A stretch of DNA of 64,000 bases, from positions 27,223,889-27,287,888 of the forward strand of contig NC_092497.1 of the NCBI RefSeq assembly GCF_047495875.1, read 5' to 3'. Both the position numbers and the translations under genes were made by a program. The notes under the pieces were generated by a model. That model saw only the letters and a list, made by a program, of their open reading frames with translations. It searched no databases and was not told the DNA's origin. Positions within the stretch are counted from its first letter, which is position 1, and each line of letters opens with the position of its first letter. Shown here piece by piece: positions 1 to 10,476 of the stretch. This stretch comes from Pithys albifrons albifrons. Lineage: Eukaryota; Chordata; Aves; Passeriformes; Thamnophilidae.

Positions 1-1
1 T

Positions 2-1720
2 ACAACAATCATTGAAAATATTGAGCTTCCTTTTGATGTTAGGGACAGCATAATCCTACTGTTAGTGCTGTTAGTGTTGCTTTGTCTCCTCTGTACTGTA
101 TACACCATGTTTAGGGTCAGAACTGGGCTTTCTAAGGAGACTTGCTGGAGGCCTGCCCTGGGAGCGGATGATGTTGAGTGGCACGGGAAGTGGGAAGATA
201 TGGGCCAGTATTTGGAGACCTTCTCTCCTCAAATGATCTGGAAATTCACCCCAGAACAACTGCAGGACCCTGCCAAAATGCTAAGCTATGTGAAAGGAAG
301 ATGCTCTGGTAGTCCCAGAGAGGTGCAGCTCACAGCAACCTGCTGGGCCCTGGCCACTGCCTACCGCACACTGCTTGGTGTGGTACAGCATCATCAGGAG
401 GAGGAGAAAAGGAGCAAATCCACAGGCACCATGTCCACCCAGACCATGACTGAGCCAGAGAGGAAGAGAGATACATCAACCAGCACCATGTCCACCCAAA
501 CCATGGCTGAGTCAGAGAGAAGAGACACATCAACCAGCACCATGCCCACACAAACCACAGCTGAGCCAGAGAGAAAGGGAAACAAATCAACCAGCACCAT
601 GTCCACACAAACCATGGAGGAGCCAGAAGGACAACAGAAACCGATAGCAGTTGCCCCTGTCCAGAAAAGAAAATCAAAGACCAAATCAGTTCGTATAGCG
701 CATGACGAGGAAGAGTCAGGACCTTCATCTCAAGCAGAAGAAATGGAGCCAGAAATAATCACCTGGTCCCTATCCCTGGGAGAGCTGCGTGAGCTCCGGA
801 GAGAGTTCACACGACAGGCAAATGAGTCCATCTTGACCTGGCTACTTCGAATCTGGGATGCTGCAGCCAATGATACAATTCTAGATGGGAGTGAGGCGAG
901 GCAGCTGGGATCCCTTTCTCGAGATGTTGTCATTGATCAGGGCATTGGAAAGAGACAGGAAACTCTCAGCCTCTGGTGGCGACTGTTGTCAAGCGTGAGG
1001 GAGAGATATCTTTGTAAGGAGGACCTCCACGTACAGCAAGGACAGTGGAACACAATGGAACAAGGTATCCGGTGCTTAAGGGAATTAGCCGTACTGGAGA
1101 TAATCTTTTCAGAGGATGAGAGATTCCCTAAAAGTCCAGATGGTGTCCAGTGCACATCCCAGATGTGGTTAAAATTTGCACGACTTGGGCCAGAAATGTA
1201 TTCTCGCTACCTTGCAACATTGCAGTGGAGAGAGGGAGAAGACAAGGTGGGTGCACTGGTCAGCAAACTCAGGATTTATGAAGACACTGTCACTGCTCCA
1301 TTACGAGCCCACGTCTCAGCTGTGGAAACAAAACTGGCTGAACTGGAAGAGAAGATTAAGGAAGGACTCTTCCATATCTCTCCAGAACAAACAAGAGTCT
1401 CTGCCATCAGAAGCAGGCGTCTTCCAGCTAAGGAGAAAGGGTACACTCCACGCGGCAATCTGTGGTTTTACCTCCATGAGCATGGAGAAGATATGAGGAA
1501 GTGGGATGGGAAACCCACCTCTTCCTTAGCAGCTCGGGTACGTGAATTGCAAAGAGGCACAACTAACACAGGGAATTCTTCAAGGTTGAAGGCTGCTCCG
1601 GTCTCTCGTGGGGAAGGCTCCAGACAGTATAGGAATGATGATGTTATGCCCGATCCTCTTGAAGGAACCTCCCGGTCATATTCACAGGGAGAGCGCAGTA
1701 AATACCATGACCAGAACTAG
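2..1720 (+). CDS. gag: ERV-L-like Gag polyprotein, N-terminus cut by window edge
   Basis: Structural polyprotein of an endogenous retrovirus. The frame is open from position 2 to the TAG at 1718-1720, so the true start may lie upstream; the first in-window ATG is at 107-109, with A at -3. Seen in order: a run of about 17 hydrophobic residues (nt 50-100); four imperfect repeats of 18-19 residues rich in Ser, Thr, Met and Gln (416-640); a basic Lys/Arg patch (about 661-695); a helical region resembling an ERV-L capsid (about 770-1250); a short heptad-like segment (about 1313-1370); and a basic, polar tail. No CCHC zinc knuckle is visible. Pol follows in the same frame directly after the stop. 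A broken homologue lies at 59483-60202 on the minus strand. The Gag assignment rests on position upstream of pol and resemblance to ERV-L Gag; the capsid boundary is approximate. Confidence 0.85.
   Translation, partial: TTIIENIELPFDVRDSIILLLVLLVLLCLLCTVYTMFRVRTGLSKETCWRPALGADDVEWHGKWEDMGQYLETFSPQMIWKFTPEQLQDPAKMLSYVKGRCSGSPREVQLTATCWALATAYRTLLGVVQHHQEEEKRSKSTGTMSTQTMTEPERKRDTSTSTMSTQTMAESERRDTSTSTMPTQTTAEPERKGNKSTSTMSTQTMEEPEGQQKPIAVAPVQKRKSKTKSVRIAHDEEESGPSSQAEEMEPEIITWSLSLGELRELRREFTRQANESILTWLLRIWDAAANDTILDGSEARQLGSLSRDVVIDQGIGKRQETLSLWWRLLSSVRERYLCKEDLHVQQGQWNTMEQGIRCLRELAVLEIIFSEDERFPKSPDGVQCTSQMWLKFARLGPEMYSRYLATLQWREGEDKVGALVSKLRIYEDTVTAPLRAHVSAVETKLAELEEKIKEGLFHISPEQTRVSAIRSRRLPAKEKGYTPRGNLWFYLHEHGEDMRKWDGKPTSSLAARVRELQRGTTNTGNSSRLKAAPVSRGEGSRQYRNDDVMPDPLEGTSRSYSQGERSKYHDQN
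416..640 (+). repeat. Four-unit tandem repeat inside gag
   Basis: Four in-frame units of 57, 54, 57 and 57 bp start at 416, 473, 527 and 584. Each encodes a Ser/Thr-rich stretch with a TMSTQTM-like core followed by an acidic and basic end (EPER-like). The repeat ends just before a Lys/Arg-rich patch. The decayed relative on the minus strand near 60.0-60.1 kb shows only one recognisable unit at the same place, so the array probably expanded in this lineage. Confidence 0.85.
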
Positions 1721-1754
1721 GGGGGCCCTGCCTCTAGCCAGGTAGAGGAGAGGG
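1718..1754 (+). promoter_or_regulatory. Candidate stop-codon readthrough signal between gag and pol
   Basis: The gag TAG at 1718-1720 is followed by five G residues and then a foldable stretch. CCCT at 1726-1729 can pair with AGGG at 1751-1754, and CCTCTA at 1731-1736 with TAGAGG at 1743-1748, closing a six-base loop. The frame after the TAG is the gag frame and stays open to the pol stop. This resembles the layout in gammaretroviruses, where a UAG followed by a G and a downstream structure permits some readthrough. Pairing was found by eye; no folding energy was computed. Confidence 0.55.
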
Positions 1755-4700
1755 ACAATCGGGTGTATTGGACTGTGTGGATTCGGTGGCCTGGCTCATC
1801 AGACCCACAGAAATACAAAGCTTTAGTGGACACTGGTGCACAATGCACGTTGATGCCATCAGGATACGTTGGGGCAGAATCCATCTCTATTTCTGGGGTG
1901 ACAGGGGGATCCCAACAGCTGACTGTACTGGAAGCTGAAGTCAGTTTGACAGGGAAGGAATGGCATAGACACCCCATTGTGACTGGTCCAGAAGCCCCAT
2001 GTATCCTTGGCATAGACTACCTGAGGAATGGATATTTCAAAGACCCAAAGGGACTGCGTTGGGCCTTTGGCATAGCTGCTGTGGAGACAGAGGAAATCAG
2101 ACAGCTGAGCACCTTGCCTGGCCTCTCAGAGGACCCTTCTGCTGTGGGACTGCTGAAAGTTGAAGAACAATTGGTACCGCTGGCCACAGCCACAGTGCAC
2201 CGTCGGCAATACCGCACTGACCGAGACTCTGTGACCCCCATACACAAGATGATTCGTGAGCTGGAGAGCCAAGGGGTGGTCAGCAAGACTCACTCACCCT
2301 TTAATAGCCCCATATGGCCAGTACGGAAGTCCAGTGGAGAGTGGAGGCTGACGGTGGATTACCGTGGTCTCAATGAGGTCACACCCCCCCTGAGTGCCGC
2401 TGTGCCGGACATGCTGGAGCTTCAGTATGAGCTGGAGTCCAAGGCAGCCAAGTGGTATGCCACCATCGACATTGCCAATGCCTTTTTCTTCATTCCGTTG
2501 GCAGCAGAGTGCAGGTCGCAGTTCGCTTTCACCTGGAAGGGGGTGCAGTACACCTGGAATCGACTGCCCCAGGGGTGGAAACACAGTCCCACCATTTGCC
2601 ATGGACTGATCCAGACTGCATTGGAAAAGGGTGAGGCTCCAGAACATCTACAGTACATCGATGACATCATTGTATGGGGGAACACAGCAGGGGAGGTTTT
2701 TGAGAAAGGAAAGAAGATAATCCAGATTCTCCTAAGAGCTGGTTTTGCCATTAAACGAAGTAAGGTCAAGGGACCTGCTCAGGAAATTCAGTTCCTAGGA
2801 GTGAAGTGGCAAGAGGGGCGTCGCCAGATTCCAACAGAGGTGATCAACAAAATAGCAGCTATGTCCCCACCGACCAGCAAGAAGGAAACTCAGGCTTTCC
2901 TAGGTGCCGTGGGCTTTTGGAGGATGCATATCCCTGAGTACAGTCAGATTGTAAGCCCTCTCTACCTTGTGACACGGAAGAAAAATGATTTCCAGTGGGG
3001 CCCTGAACAACAACAAGCCTTTGAGCAGATTAAACAGGAGATTACCCATGCAGTAGCCCTTGGGCCAGTCAGGACAGGACAGGATGTGAAGAATGTGCTC
3101 TACACTGCAGCCGGGGAGAATGGCCCATCCTGGAGCCTCTGGCAGAAAGTACCTGAGGAGACTCGAGGACGACCGCTGGGATTCTGGAGTCGGGGATACA
3201 AAGGATCTGAGGCCAGCTACACCCCAACTGAGAAAGAGATCCTGGCAGCTTATGAAGGAGTTCGAGCCGCCTCAGAAGTGATTGGCACCGAGGCACAGCT
3301 CATCCTGGCACCCCGACTACCAGTGTTGGGCTGGATGTTCAAAGGAAAAGCTCCTTCTACCCATCATGCCACTGATGCCACATGGAGTAAGTGGATCGCT
3401 CTGATCATGCAGCGAACCCGGATAGGGAATCCTAATCGCCCTGGGATTTTGGAAATCATCACTAACTGGCCAGAAGGTGAGAGTTTCGGATTGTCCTCTG
3501 AAGAAGAAGAGGAGCAGGTGACACAAGCTGAGGAGGCCCCACCATATAACCAGCTACCAGAAGAGGAGAAGCGATATGCTCTCTTCACAGATGGCTCTTG
3601 CCGCATTGTAGGGACAAGCCGGAAATGGAAAGCAGCTGTATGGAGTCCTATACGTCGAGTTGCAGAAGCGACTGAAGGACAAGGTGGATCAAGTCAGGTT
3701 GCAGAGCTGAAAGCTGTTCAGCTGGCTTTGGATATCGCTAAACGAGAGAAGTGGCCAAGACTCTACCTTTACACTGACTCGTGGATGGTGGCCAATGCTC
3801 TGTGGGGATGGCTGGAGCGTTGGAGAAAGGCCGGCTGGCAGCGCAAAGGGAAACCCATCTGGGCGGCTGAGATGTGGCAGGACATCGCTGCCCGGGTAGA
3901 GAAGCTGAGTGTGAAGGTCCGTCACGTAGATGCTCATGTACCCAAGAGCTGGGCTAATGAGGAGCATCGTAACAACGAGCAGGTGGATCGAGCTGCCAGG
4001 ATTGAAGTCTCTCAGGTAGATCTGGATTGGCAGCATAAAGGTGAATTGTTTCTAGCCCGATGGGCCCATGATGCCTCTGGTCATCAGAGCAGAGATGCGA
4101 CATACAGATGGGCTCGTGACCGAGGGGTGGATCTAACCATGGACAGTGTCTCACAGGTTATCCATGACTGTGACACATGTGCTGCCATCAAGCAGGCCAA
4201 GCGGGTGAAGCCTCTATGGTATGGTGGACGGTGGTCGAAATACAGGTATGGGGAAGCCTGGCAAGTTGACTACATCACACTTCCCCAAACACGCCAAGGC
4301 AAGCGCTACGTGCTGACCATGGTAGAGGCAACCACTGGATGGCTGGAGACATACCCCGTATCTCACGCCACTGCCCGGAATACCATCCTGGGCCTTGAGA
4401 AACAAGTCCTGTGGAGACACGGCACCCCAGAGAGAATAGAGTCTGACAACAGCACCCACTTCAAGAACAGCCTCATAGACACCTGGGCCAGAGAGCACGG
4501 CATTGAGTGGGTGTATCATATCCCCTACCATGCTCCAGCTGCCGGGAAAGTTGAGCGATGTAATGGACTGCTGAAAACAACCTTGAAGGCATTGGGTGGG
4601 GGAACTTTCAAACACTGGGAGCTGCATTTGGCAAAGGCCACCTGGTTGGTCAACACCCGGGGCTCCATCAATCGAGCTGGCCCTGCCCAATCAGAACTCT

Positions 4701-4915
4701 TGAATACTGTAGATGGAGATAAAGTCCCTGTGGTCCATATGAGAGGTATGTTAGGAAAGACTGTTTGGGTTAGTCCCACCTCAAACAAAGGCAAACCCAT
4801 CCGAGGGATTGTCTTTGCTCAAGGACCTGGTTGCACTTGGTGGGGAATGCAAAAAGATGGAGAAACACGTTGTGTACCACAAGGGGACCTAATTTTGAGA
4901 GAGAAGAGTTTGTAA
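1721..4915 (+). CDS. pol: ERV-L-like Pol: protease, reverse transcriptase, RNase H, integrase
   Basis: Uninterrupted frame directly after the gag TAG. The first in-frame ATG (1853) lies after the protease active site, so expression as a Gag-Pol fusion by readthrough is likely. Numbering residues from the GTG at 1763: protease DTGA at 23-26; reverse transcriptase with a LTVDYRGLN-type motif near 196 and YIDD at 298-301; RNase H acidic residues D610, E648, D672 and D742; integrase zinc finger H769, H774, C803, C806; integrase catalytic D836, D895 and E931, the last two separated by exactly 35 residues. All key residues are intact, which is unusual for an old element. The RT sequence resembles vertebrate ERV-L (class III). 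No dUTPase domain is seen after integrase. Activity is not shown by sequence alone. Confidence 0.95.
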   Translation, partial: GGPASSQVEERDNRVYWTVWIRWPGSSDPQKYKALVDTGAQCTLMPSGYVGAESISISGVTGGSQQLTVLEAEVSLTGKEWHRHPIVTGPEAPCILGIDYLRNGYFKDPKGLRWAFGIAAVETEEIRQLSTLPGLSEDPSAVGLLKVEEQLVPLATATVHRRQYRTDRDSVTPIHKMIRELESQGVVSKTHSPFNSPIWPVRKSSGEWRLTVDYRGLNEVTPPLSAAVPDMLELQYELESKAAKWYATIDIANAFFFIPLAAECRSQFAFTWKGVQYTWNRLPQGWKHSPTICHGLIQTALEKGEAPEHLQYIDDIIVWGNTAGEVFEKGKKIIQILLRAGFAIKRSKVKGPAQEIQFLGVKWQEGRRQIPTEVINKIAAMSPPTSKKETQAFLGAVGFWRMHIPEYSQIVSPLYLVTRKKNDFQWGPEQQQAFEQIKQEITHAVALGPVRTGQDVKNVLYTAAGENGPSWSLWQKVPEETRGRPLGFWSRGYKGSEASYTPTEKEILAAYEGVRAASEVIGTEAQLILAPRLPVLGWMFKGKAPSTHHATDATWSKWIALIMQRTRIGNPNRPGILEIITNWPEGESFGLSSEEEEEQVTQAEEAPPYNQLPEEEKRYALFTDGSCRIVGTSRKWKAAVWSPIRRVAEATEGQGGSSQVAELKAVQLALDIAKREKWPRLYLYTDSWMVANALWGWLERWRKAGWQRKGKPIWAAEMWQDIAARVEKLSVKVRHVDAHVPKSWANEEHRNNEQVDRAARIEVSQVDLDWQHKGELFLARWAHDASGHQSRDATYRWARDRGVDLTMDSVSQVIHDCDTCAAIKQAKRVKPLWYGGRWSKYRYGEAWQVDYITLPQTRQGKRYVLTMVEATTGWLETYPVSHATARNTILGLEKQVLWRHGTPERIESDNSTHFKNSLIDTWAREHGIEWVYHIPYHAPAAGKVERCNGLLKTTLKALGGGTFKHWELHLAKATWLVNTRGSINRAGPAQSELLNTVDGDKVPVVHMRGMLGKTVWVSPTSNKGKPIRGIVFAQGPGCTWWGMQKDGETRCVPQGDLILREKSL

Positions 4916-5006
4916 TGTTTCATTGTATATATGTGTATATATATGTATAGGTAAAAAGGGGATTAATTTGGGAATGACTAGATGGAGTAGAATAAGGGGT
5001 GGATAA
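4916..5006 (+). other. Provirus 3' untranslated stretch with polypurine candidates
   Basis: Only 91 bases separate the pol stop from the LTR, so there is no room for env. The stretch has an alternating TA/TG run (about 4924-4948), a purine run at 4953-4962, and a purine-rich run ending just before the LTR (about 4990-5003). The last is the better placed polypurine tract for plus-strand priming, though it contains a few pyrimidines. Confidence 0.6.
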
Positions 5007-5635
5007 TGTCCTAGTTCAGCAGGAGGGACCAGCTAACCCTGTGTGGTGGTGATCAAACCTGTGTATTCCACCCCCTCTATTCATTCCCCAAGGTCAATGG
5101 GCCATTAGCAGCAGCTGCCCAGGGAGCCATTATCACCTTCACACCCAGCCTGAGGGGGGGCGGAGCTGCTAATGGGCCATCAACAGCTCAACACCCCCTG
5201 GCTCCCAGAGTTAATCACCCATTGTGTGAGTCCCCGCCCAGGGGGAGGGACTGAGTGCTCCCTGAGGGTACTTAAGTGGTGGGTAAGAAGACCTCGGGAA
5301 CCTCTCGTCGGATCCAGAGCAGCAGCAGGACCTTGACAGGAGGAGATCACCGCTCTCGCCCAGACCACAGCCCTCGCCTGCACCAACAGGTTTTTCTTTT
5401 CCTTTTGCTCTGGACTTGGGGGAGCCACAGGGGTCTCAGCACAAGGGCAAACAAACCCCCTTGGGTTTGTGCCCCAGGACACTGGGTTATACTGCTGGGG
5501 TATTGTGAGTTGAAAGCAATTTCCCTTGTGTGTCAGTGTTGTTATTGTAATATTATTATTAAATTTTAGGTCTGACTTATAATCTCTCTCGTGGTGAGTT
5601 CATTTCCCCTGCTGGTTCACCTTTAAACCAGCACA
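5007..5635 (+). repeat. 3' LTR of the ERV-L-like provirus
   Basis: A 629-bp terminal repeat starting TGTCCTAG and ending CAGCACA. Its identity is supported by a second, solo copy at 10477-11182 with matching ends and internal blocks. A weak TATA-like site (TACTTAAG) lies at about 5269-5276 and a poly(A) signal ATTAAA at 5558-5563, giving a plausible U3-R-U5 order. The five bases after it (5636-5640, TGCAG) are the predicted target duplication; the matching left copy would be outside the window. Compared with the solo copy it lacks about 75 bp in U3. Confidence 0.9.
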
Positions 5636-8600
5636 TGCAGTTAAGAAACATTTCTGCCAGCACCATTTGCTGATGAGCTTTTTTTACATCTGATGTTTTC
5701 TACCTGGTGGTAAGCTGTGCTGCATGGTATGTGCTGTTTGTAAAGTCTATTCAAGAGAAGCTAAGAAAGTTTTTGCCTTGAATCTGATTAATAGAATATA
5801 TTTGAAAAGCCTCCAATAAACCTTTATCATTGTGAACTACAGCTGGCACATCAAATGGGTGTGAACTTACACACAGACATGTCTAATGGCCTGGGAAATG
5901 TCCTGCTAGACTAGCAGGGGTTTGCAGTTTAATGAATTAAATACCTAAATGATCTTGAAATAATGTTAAGGAAATATAGTTGACAGAAGCTGAGGAAAGA
6001 AGAGAGATTCAAGGCTGGGGTTGGCATTCCAACCCCAAGACTTCACATTGCTCTGTGAAGAATAACAAATATGCAGAGTTTGAGTAATGAAATGTCAGTT
6101 TGGTTTTTGTGTTCTGGGCTCCCACTCTCGCCAACCTCACCTTTATAAAAACAAAATTACAAGCCAGCCAAGTAAAAGTTAGAAGGTGTGCCAGTTGTTG
6201 AGGACTGAACTCTGAAATTCTTACTTCAGCAATGAACCTGCTTGTGTATCCCCATGAACCCATGGGTTACAGACACTAACTTTCGGCTGGCGTAAGGGTT
6301 TTGTGAGGCCTGTGACAGATCAGATGATCTTGATAGTCTTCAGAAATTAGGATAGTTCATAATCTCCTGAGCTGAGGCTGTCTCTGGTCTCTCAGAAGGT
6401 GGTCTTGGGTCCAGTTCTTCATCTTCTTTCTGTGTGGCCCTGGGTAACAGCCTTCACTACTCTTTTACCCTACTGTTGTACTTGGATCACACAACCTGCT
6501 TGGATTTTCTCTGAGTGATAGGTCTGTGTTCATCATCAACACAGTGCAGTAGAAACTGCTTTTACAGCTAATGAATCTGCAGTGTGGATCACAGGGTAGA
6601 CCTGAGCAAGGTATTAGTTCCAAAGCTAGGAAAAAATTGTGATCCAAAGATAAGATTGGGTTTTGCTGCAACTTTCTCCCTACCAGAACAGAATCAGATT
6701 TGTGGCAGCAGTCTCAGTAGTCAAGTTCCTTTCTCTCCATTAAGGAGAATGCCACCTAAGAAATGCACCTCAGGTGTGGCCCTCCCTGAACATCAGCTTT
6801 TGGGCACTGTGTTCTGAATTTTTTCTGCAGAACAAAAGTTAGAGCTTTGTTTCTTAATGGAAGAGAGTCAAGCCACATTTTACTGTGGCATAAGAATGAT
6901 TCATTGTCTTTGTGCCACAGTGAGCACATGTGGGGAAATTTAATAAATATCCCTATTCAGCCAGGATAATGAGGAGAATTAAATTGGTTGACACTTGGAT
7001 CAAAGCTCATTAGCCTTGCATCTAACACTTGACAACCAGAGATAATATCAGAAAGGGGGTTTTCTTGTGCCATTTTCTGCATGTGTTGCAGGGATTGACC
7101 ATGTATAATGAGATCATATCTTAGCAAAGAATGAGAAATAGCATTTTTGCCAGTTGTCAAGACACATCTGAACATAAAGTTTATTTAAACACATTTTTTT
7201 ACTATGAGTTCATATTAAATCTCAGCAAGTTTATCCATCTCTAATTTAATTACATGGTCATTACAAGGAAAATCTACTTCAGATAAAGCACTCTAGTTAC
7301 ACAAGTATCAGGTCACAGTAGTCATGTGCAAATGTCAGATACCTACTATGCCACTGCAGTGTTAACTTGTACATGTTCTTCACAGCAATGTAGTGGATGT
7401 GACGTTTCATCAATGGAATGATGAGGTGGACAAGCCTAGAGAATGAGCTGAGCCTTTACAAAATCTTTGACAGAGTGCTCCCTTTCTGATAAATATCCCA
7501 AATAACTTTCCCTGTGTCTGGTCTTCACAGGTAGCAAAAGAAACAATACAACAGAGTATCTAGTGTAAACCTTCTGCAGTTTGTGGCTATCCTCACCTCA
7601 CTGACCTTCAATCTTTTTCTGTAAATTCCTAGCACACCTCCTGTGAGTGGATGGAGTAAGTGAGTCACATCTGCTGCAGCATTTTAACTATCTGGCCTTT
7701 CCTTTCCATCCCTGCAGCCAAACCATTTACACATGTCTAATCACTTTCCTCTTCAGCTACCATAGTCTTTCTCACAGGATTTCTTTCTCCCTTTACTGGG
7801 CTCTTGGAAGGTTTCGGCTAAAGGCACCTTTCTTACTCTGGCTGTGGAATCTTCTTCTCTGGATCTTGGCCTGTTTTCTCACCTCTCCAAAGAGGTCTAA
7901 TGTCCTAAGGTTGAAGACCTTCTGCTGTGAAGCTTTTCTTGCTAAATCTAACTTTTTGTCTCTACCCTGTTGTTTACATTCAGTCACGCTGACTACCTCC
8001 TTTGTTCCACAAAAGCCTCCATCCTCTCTTTCCCTATCCTCATCAAAGCTGCTCCTACAGCCATCTCCTTCTGGCACTTTTGGTATTAAAGGAAGTGAAG
8101 AAAAACAATGAAAAGAGCAATCCATATGACTTGCTATTGCTATTCTTGTAATTATCACCTTTGTGTTTTGTCTTTCCCATCTGGTCTGCCTGACTATGAC
8201 CTTCCCTTGCTGTGTATATGCTAGCCACATTCATTTGTCTGAGAACATAGACTATATTCTCCATACTGCTGCATTCACTGGCCAAAGACTTCCACAGGAG
8301 GATTTCTATAGCAATATTCTCCTATAGTACAGAGATCCAGCATTAGACAAATTTTGTTTATGGTGAGATATAACTAGATATATGCAGGACATTTTTTTAA
8401 AATTATTATAGTAAAGTCATGTTAGCTGTAAACCTGAAGAAAATTATAAAACAGGCAAATTTAGAGCTAATCACATTTTGTAAATAGTGGATCAGAAAAT
8501 ATCTTCCTTTCTATCCAATGAAATTAATCTTGGCTTTTTTTTTCTCTATAGCAATTTAAAAAGCAAATATGATCAAGTAAGTATTGTCATCTGTATGCAC

Positions 8601-10476
8601 TATGTGAGTATGCTGAACTCCAGTAAAGATGGGTCTTTGGCAGAAGAATTTGACAGTGCAAATGCCAGCCACCCTTTAGCGAAACTCACGTGATCACAAT
8701 TCTATTGTTATTTGTCAGCAGTCCTTTTTAGAAAAAAAGCACAAGCTGTGCCAGACAGAAAGTGCAGAAATAGCGAGCTGCAGTCTGCAGCCATAGTGAA
8801 AGCCAATGTTCTCAATATGCTGACCATAATCACTTCTCTAATGTATTCTTCCTGGCTCCAGCCACATCTATATTTACACAATCAATCAAAATCTGCCTTT
8901 CGTTTCCTCTTTTCCCCCTGAGATTAGATGAGATCACTCTGAGAGAGCTGTTCCTGTCTCCTCGCTGAAGATCCTGAGGAATAGAGGGGCTCAAGCTTTT
9001 ATAAATCAGTTCCTTCATTCATTGCTGTAGAATGTATCTATTTCACCAGTTTTGTGTGTGTGTTTGTCTCTATAACTCTGGATGGGAATGCAAATATCTG
9101 CATTAAGTGTGTGTTCTATCTCACCATCTTTATGTTTGGTGTATCTAATCCACAGGCGTATCTATAACTTGATACAGAAAAACAACTTAAGGAGATTAAG
9201 AGAACTCTGGAGCAGGGAGGTACATGGAGTCTTGTGTTTTCGTGAGAGTACACTTTCCATGGAGGTCATTATCACACAAGGACTGAAGTTCAGTCAACAT
9301 GTTGTAAAAAAGGCTTATTTTCCATCAGACCCTCAGTTTTCTCAAATCAGCCCTGATATTCCTGTTGTCTCTTCCCAAGCCAGGATTTTTGGCACCTGAC
9401 CATCTTCTGGGTAGCCTTAGGTAAGCCGCTCTTTCTTTGTATGAATTTGCTTCTGCATCTCTAAATTGGACTAATAATATTTCCCAGTTTCACCAGTTTC
9501 ACAGTGCTTCTTTTTCACAAAGTACTAAAGAGATATAAAAGACTCTGGAAAAATTAAATGCCACTGCTTCCACACAAGCCGTACTGTTCAAATTCTGTCA
9601 TCAGAACTGATTTTTGAGGATTCTCAGAATGAAACCTAAACCGTTTCAAATACATTCATAGTATTTCTATTTTTTGTAGTACATATTTTTTTCCACATTA
9701 GCAGTAAGTTCTAAAACAGAGCTAGCTATCCACTTGTTGGCAGTTGGCAGGACCTCACCATTTCAATGTAAAGTGATCTCCTTTTTGTCTGCCAGTAATG
9801 CAATATTAACAAATTTGTCTTGATATTTATCTGTTGTTATGTCTGTTGTCAGACAGTATGAAGAAAACAAAACTTGGAACACTGCAGCAATCATTGTTTT
9901 AAGATATCTGATATGACACTGAAGACTTCCCTTCAGTAATTACCAGTTTCATGGTTAATGAAGAATTATATCATGTAAGAAGTTCTCTTGCATGTTTTCA
10001 ATCACTGGCTATTTCAAAATGCACCTTTTTCATGGTCCCAAGAGCTCAAATTTCATTTTTGCTGTCTTCGTCATGTTATTTCTGATAGGCTTAACATAAA
10101 ATAAAGGATTAGCTGAACCAGCTGGAAAGAAATCCATGTCATATCCAATATTTAAATTTTCACAAGAGTGCTTGGGGTTTGACTTCCAGTAATCATAGCA
10201 TCCAATCTCTGCATATCAGTGCTGGACAAAAAGTGTGAATAATGGCATGGTTTGTCAAACCACATCCTCAGTGCTAAGAAAGACCCCACATAGACAGTTA
10301 GGTTAGGGTAAAATGAAGCTGACTAAAATCAGCCTTGAATTTACCCAGTCAAATGACATGTAATTTGTATGAGCCAAATATCCCACAATACTTTTCTTAA
10401 TTTTAAATTAGATAACAAACTATACTTGTTCTAAAAATGCAAACTAGCAATTATCAGCCAGATAAGTAAGAGTCAG
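5636..10476. other. Non-coding stretch, nothing recognised
   Basis: AT-rich sequence between provirus and solo LTR. Open frames up to about 154 codons occur (for example 7647-8111) but are low-complexity, rich in Ser/Leu/Phe, and resemble no family I know. No repeat family or RNA gene is apparent. Confidence 0.5.

Noticed and set aside
2294..4800. Many antisense and alternate-frame open frames across pol
   Set aside because: They shadow the conserved Pol frame, which has all catalytic motifs; the shadows resemble no family.
5180..5569. Open frames of about 100 codons inside the LTR
   Set aside because: They fall within U3-R-U5 sequence, and the matching region of the solo LTR is not open in the same way.
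7647..8111. 154-codon Ser/Leu/Phe-rich frame
   Set aside because: Low-complexity composition from a pyrimidine-rich strand, no recognisable domain, and an equally long frame on the opposite strand.
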